Assembly: GCA_018623955.1 (NCBI GenBank) | Contig: JAAZUX010000026.1 | Location: forward strand, 1 to 8,498 | Reading direction: 5' to 3' | Length of the DNA: 8,498 nt | From: Flavobacteriaceae bacterium | GTDB taxonomy: Bacteria; Bacteroidota; Bacteroidia; Flavobacteriales; Flavobacteriaceae | Part shown: piece after piece, positions 1 through 6,320 of the stretch | Layout of the letters: every line of letters starts with the position of its first letter | How positions within the stretch are numbered: the first letter of the stretch is position 1 | Notes under the pieces: model-generated | Told to the model about the DNA's origin: nothing | Seen by the model: only the letters and a program-made list of their open reading frames with translations | The model's database searches: none | Program-made: the position numbers and the translations under genes

Positions 1-1722
1 ATGGGAGGGATTGCCAAAGGACAAATCGTTAGAGAAATTGATGCCCTAGGAGGGTATAGTGGTATTGTTTCGGACGAATCTGCCATACAATTCAAAATGC
101 TCAATCAATCCAAAGGACCCGCCATGTGGAGTCCAAGGGTTCAATCCGACCGAATGCTCTTTGCCAAAAAGTGGAGAGACCTTTTGGAGCAAACCCAAAA
201 CCTTGATTTCTATCAAGACATGATCAAAGACATCATTGTCAATAATGGAAAGATCGAGGGGGTTGTTACTTCTTTGGGGATCCCTATTCGATCCAAAAGT
301 GTTGTGTTGACGAATGGCACTTTTCTGAATGGCCTGATACACATAGGAGAAAAGAATTATGGTGGTGGACGAGCGGGCGAAAAAGCCTCTACGGGTCTAA
401 CCCAAAGTTTGGAAAATCTTGGTTTTGAATCCGGCCGAATGAAAACAGGAACACCACCACGAGTGGATGGGCGTTCTTTGAATTATGATGTCATGGAAGA
501 ACAGGCTGGAGACAAAAACCCAGCAAAATTTAGTTATTCCCCAACCACTCCACTCAAGCAACAACGGAGTTGCTACATTACACATACCAGTCCAGAAGTT
601 CACGACCTGCTCCGTAGCGGGTTTGATCGCTCCCCTATGTTCAATGGAAAAATACAGAGTACAGGACCAAGATATTGCCCCTCTATAGAAGATAAAATCA
701 ACCGTTTTGCAGACAAATCCAGACATCAAATTTTTGTAGAACCTGAGGGATGGGACACTGTGGAGGTCTATGTCAATGGCTTCTCTACCTCCCTTCCTGA
801 AGACATTCAATATCGAGCTCTTCGGTCTGTAAGTGGATTTGAAAATGTTAAATTCTTTCGACCCGGGTATGCAATAGAGTACGATTACTTCCCTCCCACC
901 CAGCTACAAAACAGTTTAGAGACCAAGCTGGTCTCGGGATTGTTTTTCGCAGGACAAATCAACGGTACGACTGGCTATGAAGAGGCTGCCTCTCAGGGGC
1001 TGATGGCTGGAATCAATGCCCACCTCAAAATCAACGAAAAGAATCCTTTTGTCCTTAAAAGAAATCAAGCTTATATTGGGGTCTTGATTGATGATTTGAT
1101 TACAAAAGGTACGGAGGAGCCCTACAGAATGTTTACCTCCAGGGCAGAATACAGAACCCTACTGCGACAGGACAATGCTGACCTCCGACTAACGCCTGTT
1201 TCTTTTGATTTGGGATTGGCCAAAAAGGAGCGTTTGGAGGCAGTAGAGAAAAAAGCTTCCAAAACAGCTGAACTGGTTCATTTTTTCAAAACCCAAAGCT
1301 ATTTACCGGACGAAGTGAACCCGATACTCCAAAATAAGGCTTCGGCCACAGTAAAACAATCCGATAAACTCAGCAAAATTTTATCCCGACCGCGACTGAG
1401 CAGAAAAGACCTTGCGAACATCCCTTCAGTCAAAGCTTTTATAAAGGACCAAGAGATCTCGGATGAGGTATACGAGCAAGCCGAAATTCAGATCAAATAC
1501 TCTGGCTACATCGAAAAGGAAATGGCCAATGCAGAAAAGCTTAACCGCTTGGATCACATTAAGATTCCTGACGATTTTGATTACGACATACTGGCTTCCC
1601 TTTCTCACGAGGCCAAAGAAAAATTGAATTATATTAAACCCACCAACCTATCACAGGCCTCAAGAATTAGCGGGATCAACCCCAGCGATATCAGTGTGCT
1701 TTTGGTTAAACTGGGGCGATAA
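1..1722 (+). CDS. mnmG: tRNA uridine-5-carboxymethylaminomethyl(34) synthesis enzyme MnmG (GidA), 5' end missing
   Basis: FAD-dependent enzyme that works with the GTPase MnmE to install the 5-carboxymethylaminomethyl group on wobble uridine 34 of certain tRNAs, in the cytoplasm. The 573 visible residues match MnmG from about E. coli residue 52 to the C-terminus. Recognisable blocks are MGGIAKGQIVREIDALGG at 1-18, GPAMWSPR at 39-46, KTGTPPRVDGR at 148-158, GPRYCPSIEDK at 222-232 (C226 aligns with catalytic Cys277 of E. coli), FVEPEG at 245-250, FFAGQINGTTGYEEAA at 315-330, and the C-terminal QASRISG/SDISVLLVKLGR tail. The N-terminal Rossmann GxGxxG motif that binds FAD and the other conserved cysteine (E. 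coli Cys47) are absent because the window opens at an internal Met; the true start must lie about 150 bp upstream. The frame is intact and ends in TAA. A methyltransferase gene follows after 18 bp on the same strand and is probably cotranscribed. Confidence 0.97.
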   Translation: MGGIAKGQIVREIDALGGYSGIVSDESAIQFKMLNQSKGPAMWSPRVQSDRMLFAKKWRDLLEQTQNLDFYQDMIKDIIVNNGKIEGVVTSLGIPIRSKSVVLTNGTFLNGLIHIGEKNYGGGRAGEKASTGLTQSLENLGFESGRMKTGTPPRVDGRSLNYDVMEEQAGDKNPAKFSYSPTTPLKQQRSCYITHTSPEVHDLLRSGFDRSPMFNGKIQSTGPRYCPSIEDKINRFADKSRHQIFVEPEGWDTVEVYVNGFSTSLPEDIQYRALRSVSGFENVKFFRPGYAIEYDYFPPTQLQNSLETKLVSGLFFAGQINGTTGYEEAASQGLMAGINAHLKINEKNPFVLKRNQAYIGVLIDDLITKGTEEPYRMFTSRAEYRTLLRQDNADLRLTPVSFDLGLAKKERLEAVEKKASKTAELVHFFKTQSYLPDEVNPILQNKASATVKQSDKLSKILSRPRLSRKDLANIPSVKAFIKDQEISDEVYEQAEIQIKYSGYIEKEMANAEKLNRLDHIKIPDDFDYDILASLSHEAKEKLNYIKPTNLSQASRISGINPSDISVLLVKLGR

Positions 1723-1723
1723 T

Positions 1724-1739
1724 TGTTCCACGTGGAACG
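1724..1739. promoter_or_regulatory. parS: parS-like ParB-binding palindrome
   Basis: The site TGTTCCACGTGGAACG contains a perfect 14-bp inverted repeat (1725-1738) and matches 15 of 16 positions of the widely conserved chromosomal parS consensus tGTTNCACGTGNAACa; only the last, weakly conserved base differs (G for A). It sits in the 18 bp between the mnmG stop (1720-1722) and the ATG at 1741. ParB/Spo0J bound at parS spreads on DNA and, with ParA and SMC, directs origin segregation. In many bacteria parS sites lie near oriC, often beside gidA/gidB. No parA or parB is in the window, so function here is inferred from the motif and position. Confidence 0.8.
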
Positions 1740-1740
1740 T

Positions 1741-2592
1741 ATGAGTAAGGCAAAAAAACACAAGATACTTCAGGCAAAGGATCATCTGGTCAGTGGAGAA
1801 AACTTTTCCATTTATTGGGACTCAACCCGCCAAAGGGCCTGGACTGGGGTGGAGCACTTGGACTCATTTGATGCCTATTATGAATCTTCGGACTATATCT
1901 CTCATCGCTCAAAAGCGGATTCACTCGTTTCACTATTGTACGTGTGGGCCAGAGGTTTAATGTTGATCTATAAATATGCGCTTCTCAAAAAACACCTTCA
2001 GCCCAATAGCCGCTTGTTGGACATTGGCTGTGGCACAGGTTCTTTTTTGAGCTTTATGAACAAAAAAGGATTTGATGTTTTTGGTGTTGAAAGCAATATT
2101 AAGGCAAGAAAAATTTGCCTTGAAAGAAACATAGGAGTCCAGTCAACGGAATCCGAATTGGCTCCAGCAAGCTTTGACACCATTTCCCTTTGGCACGTAC
2201 TTGAACACCTCCCCCATCCGGAAAGCAGTTTGGCAACTTATCGAGCGCTCCTCAAACCCTCCGGTCTTTTGGTTGTTGCGGTTCCCAATTTTGAAAGTCA
2301 CGATCGCATCCATTATCAACAAGACTGGGCTGCCTTGGATGTGCCAAGACATCTATGGCATTTTACCCCCAAAGGGTTAATCACTATGGCTGACGAATCC
2401 GGGTTTGATTTGCTTCAAAAAAGTGCATTAGGATTGGACGTTTTCTATATCTGTTATTTGTCCGAAAAACACAAAGGGAAATCATTCCCTTTCCTCAAGG
2501 GGATTCTTAAAGGCGCTTTGTTTTCTATCAAAGCCTTTTTTACTGGCAAGCATTCTTCTTGCGTTTATGTTTTTAGGAAACGGCTTCTTTAG
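1741..2592 (+). CDS. Class I SAM-dependent methyltransferase (Methyltransf_23-like), substrate unknown
   Basis: Predicted 283-residue soluble methyltransferase of a type common in Bacteroidota. Visible parts: an N-terminal segment with [13 protein letters not shown] (about 15-27) and [10 protein letters not shown] (about 46-55), typical of this Bacteroidota family; SAM-binding motif [12 protein letters not shown] (about 92-102); an acidic residue in GVESN (Glu at about 117) expected to contact the SAM ribose; [11 protein letters not shown] (about 151-161); [14 protein letters not shown] (about 170-183); and a [12 protein letters not shown] block (about 202-213). The substrate cannot be read from the sequence. 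The frame stays open back to a TTG at 1723, which would add MFHVER, but those codons are the parS-like palindrome, and similar spurious FHVE/FHVK starts arise wherever parS abuts a gene; ATG at 1741 is preferred. No clear Shine-Dalgarno is seen. It likely shares a transcript with mnmG, and its last 20 bp overlap the end of convergent holB. Confidence 0.88.
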   Translation: MSKAKKHKILQAKDHLVSGENFSIYWDSTRQRAWTGVEHLDSFDAYYESSDYISHRSKADSLVSLLYVWARGLMLIYKYALLKKHLQPNSRLLDIGCGTGSFLSFMNKKGFDVFGVESNIKARKICLERNIGVQSTESELAPASFDTISLWHVLEHLPHPESSLATYRALLKPSGLLVVAVPNFESHDRIHYQQDWAALDVPRHLWHFTPKGLITMADESGFDLLQKSALGLDVFYICYLSEKHKGKSFPFLKGILKGALFSIKAFFTGKHSSCVYVFRKRLL

Positions 2593-3718
2593 CGTTCAAA
2601 AAACGGGTCATCGCCATGGCAAAGTGACTGAAAAGAATTTTAGGATTGGCATTGCGTTCCAAATGATAGGAGGTGTCCTCCAGCAACCTTACCATTGATA
2701 GTAAATTAGCACTGTGTACATATGGAGCAAATTTTCGAATATCGAAATCAGAATGTATTTTAAGATCGTATAGGGTCTCAGATTGGTAGGAAATCAGCAT
2801 AGCTTGGCGGATAAATTCCAAGGCATAAACTAAAAAAGCTTTTTGTTGTTCTCGTTGAAGGTCAGCAATCTGATCTGCCCAGTGAATCAAATCAATAACA
2901 ATGGCTTTATTTGCTCGTGCTCTAAATGCTGCTCTAAGACATTGAATCCAAAGTTTTTCAAAGTCAAGCGTGTGATCTGGTGTGTTGAGCTCGTCCAAAA
3001 CTTTCCGCCAACTTCCTCTTCCCAGGGATACTGTCTGAGGTGTGGCCGTTGTAGCATTCAGTTTTTGAATTCCATTTTTGATATCTTCCGGAGTTAAGGG
3101 AATTAATTTTACTTCTTGACAACGAGAAACCAAGGTGGGCAACATTCCTTCTGTTTGATCACAAACCAGTAGAAAAAAACTGTTTTTTGGAGGCTCCTCC
3201 AAAAGCTTTAGTAATTTATTGGAAGCACTTTCGGACAATTTATCAGCACCGAAAAGTACCATAACTTTGTTGCCACCATTGTGGGCTTTGAGGTACATTT
3301 TGTGATGCATCTTGGCGACTTCCTCCACTCCAATCATGCCCTGTTTGTTTCCCGCTTCCAATTGACGAATCCAGTCTTGTGTGGATCCATAAGGATGGCG
3401 AACTACAAAATCATCCCATGTGGATTTGTAATCGTCCGAAACAGCTTTTGAGTTACCCGCCCCCTTTTTGACTACCGGATATACAAAATGTAAATCGGGA
3501 TGTTCCAATAACTTTTGCGAAGGAATTCCGTTATTTTCTGCCTCTTCAAGCGCGCTGAAGCCATGCAATAAACCCAAAGCACTGTAAAGAGCCAAAGGGA
3601 GACCCCCAAAGCCTTTTGAGTCTATAAATAGCTGACAATGAGGCATTTGAGCCTCAGAAACCATCTTTTTTAATTGACGTTTCAGCGGTTCTTGTCCAAC
3701 AATTTCACTTGAGTACAT
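2573..3718 (-). CDS. holB: DNA polymerase III subunit delta' (clamp-loader subunit)
   Basis: AAA+-type clamp-loader subunit, part of the gamma/tau-delta-delta' complex that loads the sliding clamp during replication. The 381-residue product starts [14 protein letters not shown] (3-16), then [14 protein letters not shown] (26-39), where the P-loop is degenerate (no GKT/GKS), as expected for a non-hydrolysing delta'. Next come [11 protein letters not shown] (73-83), typical of Bacteroidota Hol[21 protein letters not shown] (151-170), [14 protein letters not shown] (171-184), the SRC motif supplying the arginine finger (198-200), and a C-terminal NANPKILF (357-364). The zinc-binding cysteine cluster usually found just before HPDLHF is absent. 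The frame extends upstream to a TTG at 3754, but that adds only a hydrophobic tail unlike the family, so ATG at 3718 is chosen. The gene is divergent from pgk and overlaps the methyltransferase tail-to-tail by 20 bp. Confidence 0.93.
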   Translation of the reverse strand: MYSSEIVGQEPLKRQLKKMVSEAQMPHCQLFIDSKGFGGLPLALYSALGLLHGFSALEEAENNGIPSQKLLEHPDLHFVYPVVKKGAGNSKAVSDDYKSTWDDFVVRHPYGSTQDWIRQLEAGNKQGMIGVEEVAKMHHKMYLKAHNGGNKVMVLFGADKLSESASNKLLKLLEEPPKNSFFLLVCDQTEGMLPTLVSRCQEVKLIPLTPEDIKNGIQKLNATTATPQTVSLGRGSWRKVLDELNTPDHTLDFEKLWIQCLRAAFRARANKAIVIDLIHWADQIADLQREQQKAFLVYALEFIRQAMLISYQSETLYDLKIHSDFDIRKFAPYVHSANLLSMVRLLEDTSYHLERNANPKILFSHFAMAMTRFLNAKEAVS

Positions 3719-3810
3719 ATTGTTTTTAATCCTAAAGAAGATAAAAATAATCAATCCATTTGGATTTCACTTTCTTCCCAAAAATTATGTTTTCAATCCG
3801 GCTAAAACCT

Positions 3811-3841
3811 TTTGCCCAACGGTTTAAAAAAAGTATTTTTG
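3811..3841 (+). promoter_or_regulatory. Bacteroidota-type sigma-A promoter of pgk
   Basis: TTTG at 3811-3814, a 19-nt spacer, then TATTTTTG at 3834-3841 match exactly the primary sigma promoter described for Bacteroidota (TTTG, about 19 nt, TAnnTTTG). Transcription would start a few bases after 3841, leaving a leader of roughly 5-12 nt before the pgk ATG at 3856. The promoter lies inside the longer TTG-initiated frame and so argues against that start. Confidence 0.75.
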
Positions 3842-3855
3842 AAAAAAATTTTAGC

Positions 3856-5043
3856 ATGCGAACCCTAGCCAATCAAGACTTCTCCAACCGAAGAGCCGTC
3901 GTCAGAGTAGATTTTAATGTGCCCATCGACGATGAATTTCAGGTAACTGATTCTACCAGAATCACGGCCGCAAAAGAAACCATAGACCATATTCTCAACC
4001 AAGGAGGCAGTTGTGTCTTGATTTCTCACTTGGGTCGACCCAAGGGCAAAGACCCAAAACTTTCATTATCACACATCGTAAGTAAAGTAGAGGAGATTCT
4101 TCATGTTCCTGTCACTTTCTTTGGCGATTGCATTGGTAGTGAGGCAGAACAAGCTACGGCCTCACTTGCACCCGGGAGCGTTATTCTGATGGAAAACCTG
4201 CGTTTCTATAAAGAAGAAACTGCGGGAGATTTGGATTTTGCCGAAGGTCTGTCAAAATTGGGGGATTGCTATGTCAACGATGCTTTTGGAACGGCGCACA
4301 GAGCACATGCCTCAACCACCATCATGGCCCAATTTTTTAAGGAAGATAAATTCTTTGGCAGGTTGCTCGAAAAAGAAGTCAACGCCATAGACAAAATCAT
4401 GAAAACAGGAGAGAAACCTGTTCTTGCAATTCTGGGTGGTGCCAAGGTATCCTCCAAAATAACCATTATTGAGAACATGTTGGACAAAATTGATCACTTG
4501 ATCATCGGCGGCGGGATGGTGTATACTTTTGCCAAAGCACAAGGAGGCTGTGTGGGTCGGTCGATTTGCGAGGATGACTATTGCCACTATGCGCTGGAGT
4601 TGCTCGAAAAAGCTAAATCCAAAGGGGTGGAAGTGCATCTTCCAACAGATGTAATCATTGCAGAAGATTTTTCAAATGATGCCAACCAAAAGGTTTGTAA
4701 AGTAGGTGAAATCCCTGACGAATGGGAAGGGTTGGATGCAGGTCCTGAAACCCTAAAAAACTTTGAGCAGATTGTGACGCAGTCCAAAACCATTCTTTGG
4801 AACGGGCCCCTTGGTGTCTTTGAGTTTGAAAACTTTTCAAATGGAACCATCACACTGGGAGAGCACATAGCTAATAGTACTGCGGCAGGTGCTTTTTCTT
4901 TGGTAGGGGGCGGAGACTCTGTGGCAGCCGTTAAGCAGTTTGGTTTTGAGGATAAAATGAGTTATATTTCTACTGGTGGCGGAGCCATGTTAGAAAGTCT
5001 TGAAGGAAAGACATTGCCCGGGATTGCTGCCCTATTGGAATAA
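3856..5043 (+). CDS. pgk: Phosphoglycerate kinase
   Basis: Glycolytic/gluconeogenic enzyme that reversibly transfers the acyl phosphate of 1,3-bisphosphoglycerate to ADP. The 395 residues are the normal bacterial length and carry every major PGK signature: VRVDFNVP (16-23, 3-phosphoglycerate-binding Asp and Asn), TRI (34-36), SHLGRPKG (57-64), ENLRFYKEE (113-121), FGTAHRAHAS (144-153), GGAKVSSK (194-201, with the nucleotide-site Lys197), GGGMVYTF (218-225), WNGPLGVFE (315-323), GGGDS (351-355) and STGGGAMLE (372-380). An in-frame extension back to a TTG at 3760 would add 32 residues, but family alignment begins at MRTLANQDF and a consensus promoter lies within the extension, so ATG 3856 is the start. 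It is the first gene of a probable two-gene unit with the DUF4837 lipoprotein, which starts 11 bp after its stop. Confidence 0.98.
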   Translation: MRTLANQDFSNRRAVVRVDFNVPIDDEFQVTDSTRITAAKETIDHILNQGGSCVLISHLGRPKGKDPKLSLSHIVSKVEEILHVPVTFFGDCIGSEAEQATASLAPGSVILMENLRFYKEETAGDLDFAEGLSKLGDCYVNDAFGTAHRAHASTTIMAQFFKEDKFFGRLLEKEVNAIDKIMKTGEKPVLAILGGAKVSSKITIIENMLDKIDHLIIGGGMVYTFAKAQGGCVGRSICEDDYCHYALELLEKAKSKGVEVHLPTDVIIAEDFSNDANQKVCKVGEIPDEWEGLDAGPETLKNFEQIVTQSKTILWNGPLGVFEFENFSNGTITLGEHIANSTAAGAFSLVGGGDSVAAVKQFGFEDKMSYISTGGGAMLESLEGKTLPGIAALLE

Positions 5044-5054
5044 GCCTCAATATC

Positions 5055-6020
5055 ATGAAAAAAGCAGTACTTTTTGTAATCATCATTATAATTACATCTT
5101 GTAAGGAACAAAAATCCAAACTGAGGTACTTACCCGATTCCAACGCCAATATCAATCATTTGACAGTAGTGATGCCCGAAAAAAGTTGGGCAGGAGCCTT
5201 GGGAAACAAAACCCGCGCACTGTTGGAAACCCCCTACGAGGGCTTGCCTTTTAATGAGCCACAGTTTACACTAAAGTATTTACCTCCTAAGGTTTTTACG
5301 GGCTTTGCCAGAAACAGTCGAAGCATCTTATGGTTTGTAAGAGACTCCCTTGCACGATTCCAACTTTCGGAGGATTTGATGGCCCAACCCCAGACGGTGG
5401 CAAAGGTAACAGGAGAGGACGATGATGTTCAAGCCTATTTTTTAGAGGAAAACATCGACCTCTTTAAAGCGGTTTTAACGGAAAAAGAACGCAAAGAAAA
5501 AAACAGAAGGATCAAAAAATCTCCCACCAAAGATCGAGACTTACAGCAGCGATTCAGTATATCATTGGTTTACCCCACAGCCTACAAGACGGTAAAGGAC
5601 ACGACCAATTTCATTTGGATCCAAAAAGAAATCCCAAAGGGACATATGAATTTGGTCGCCTACAGTCTTCCTCTTTCTGGCTTAAGGGGGAATGTTAAAA
5701 AACGCATCCCTGAAATCAGGGATTCTATAGGAAAAACCCATATCCCCGGCAGACTTAAAGGCTCCTATATGATCACCGAAAAAGCCTATCGTCCCTATTA
5801 TTACAAGACCCAAAAGGAGGGAAGGTTAACTTATTTGACCAAAGGCACTTGGGAAGTCGCCAATGATTTTATGGCAGGACCCTTTGTCAATTATATGATA
5901 AAAGATACCTTAAGAAAGAGATGGATGGTGATTGAGGGCTTTGTTTTTGCGCCAGCTTCCAACAAAAGGGATCAGATGTTTGAACTCAATACCATATTAG
6001 ACGCTGTAGCTTTTGAGTAG
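5055..6020 (+). CDS. DUF4837 family lipoprotein
   Basis: A 321-residue protein of unknown function that I assign to DUF4837, a family seen in Bacteroidota. The N-terminus has a Lys-Lys charge, a short hydrophobic run (4-13) and an ITSC lipobox, so signal peptidase II cleavage before Cys16 would leave a lipid-anchored protein; residues after the cysteine are Lys-Glu-Gln. Family hallmarks are LTVVMPEKSWAGALG (36-50), an early ARNSRSILWFV stretch (85-95), and the strongest blocks TWEVANDFMAGPFVNY (265-280) and VIEGFVFAPASNKRDQM (292-308). A basic, Lys/Glu-rich segment lies around 143-160. No enzymatic motif is apparent. It follows pgk by 11 bp with no terminator or promoter visible between them and is probably cotranscribed; I see no functional link to glycolysis. 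Its stop is 1 nt from the stop of convergent tatA. Confidence 0.88.
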   Translation: MKKAVLFVIIIIITSCKEQKSKLRYLPDSNANINHLTVVMPEKSWAGALGNKTRALLETPYEGLPFNEPQFTLKYLPPKVFTGFARNSRSILWFVRDSLARFQLSEDLMAQPQTVAKVTGEDDDVQAYFLEENIDLFKAVLTEKERKEKNRRIKKSPTKDRDLQQRFSISLVYPTAYKTVKDTTNFIWIQKEIPKGHMNLVAYSLPLSGLRGNVKKRIPEIRDSIGKTHIPGRLKGSYMITEKAYRPYYYKTQKEGRLTYLTKGTWEVANDFMAGPFVNYMIKDTLRKRWMVIEGFVFAPASNKRDQMFELNTILDAVAFE

Positions 6021-6021
6021 A

Positions 6022-6216
6022 CTACTTTTTGTCTATTTTGGCATCAGATTTATCCTCGTCCTCTTTGGTAGCGTTTTTAAATTCTTTAATACCGCTTCCC
6101 AATCCCCTCATCAATTCAGGAATTTTTCTCCCGCCAAATAACAAAAGTACAACAACAACGATGAGAATGATTTGTGGTGCACCGATCATGCCTAAAGAGT
6201 AGATCATTGAATACAT
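6022..6216 (-). CDS. tatA: Sec-independent protein translocase subunit TatA/TatE
   Basis: Small inner-membrane protein of the twin-arginine pathway, which exports folded proteins; TatA oligomers help form the transient conduit with TatC (no tatC in this window). The 64 residues show the standard plan: a short N-terminus, one membrane helix (about 14-28) beginning with a polar Gln at 15 in the place of the polar TatA residue 8 of E. coli, the FGGRKIPEL hinge (27-35), an amphipathic helix [15 protein letters not shown] (36-50), and a charged Lys/Asp/Glu tail. The polar Gln rather than Glu and the short tail favour TatA/E over TatB. Mets at 1, 4 and 10 are all possible starts; the first is used because a consensus promoter sits 16 bp upstream. 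It is divergent from the M23 peptidase. Confidence 0.94.
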   Translation of the reverse strand: MYSMIYSLGMIGAPQIILIVVVVLLLFGGRKIPELMRGLGSGIKEFKNATKEDEDKSDAKIDKK

Positions 6217-6232
6217 GGTTTCTAATTTTAAT

Positions 6233-6264
6233 CAAATGTAAATAATTATTCGATGTAATCTAAA
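6233..6264 (-). promoter_or_regulatory. Probable Bacteroidota-type promoter of tatA
   Basis: On the minus strand, TACATTTG (6240 down to 6233) matches the TAnnTTTG element exactly. A TTTA (6264 to 6261) lies 20 nt upstream as an imperfect TTTG-type element. Transcription would start around 6225-6229, about 10 nt before the tatA ATG. The upstream element is weak, so the call rests mainly on the downstream element and its position. Confidence 0.55.
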
Positions 6265-6284
6265 TTTCTTTACTTGGGCTACAA

Positions 6285-6314
6285 TTTATTTTTAAGGGGT
6301 AAACACTATCTTTG
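6285..6314 (+). promoter_or_regulatory. Probable Bacteroidota-type promoter of the M23 peptidase gene
   Basis: TATCTTTG at 6307-6314 matches TAnnTTTG exactly, with a TTTA at 6285-6288 in the upstream position (18-nt spacer, one mismatch from TTTG). The element ends only 6 nt before the ATG at 6321, so the transcript would have almost no leader. It also contains the TTG at 6312, which rules that codon out as the start if the promoter is real. Confidence 0.6.
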
Positions 6315-6320
6315 TCCTCA

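Noticed and set aside
1723..1740. TTG start for the methyltransferase (MFHVER extension)
   Set aside because: TTG starts are unusual, the codons coincide with the parS-like palindrome, and ATG 1741 follows directly.
3742..3749. Minus-strand TATTTTTA as a holB promoter element
   Set aside because: The last base deviates from TAnnTTTG and no TTTG/TTG element lies about 19 nt upstream; too weak to annotate.
3719..3754. Extended holB start at TTG on the minus strand
   Set aside because: It adds a hydrophobic, low-complexity [12 protein letters not shown] segment not seen in delta' proteins; the family alignment begins at the ATG at 3718.
3760..3855. A 32-residue N-terminal extension of PGK from TTG, possibly a targeting sequence
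   Set aside because: It has no homology to PGK, no signal-peptide layout, and a consensus promoter lies within it.
6013..6028. Short dyad around the paired stop codons (AGTAG-A-CTACT) as a bidirectional terminator
   Set aside because: Any real hairpin would have only about a 4-bp AT-rich stem with a 3-nt loop; not convincing.
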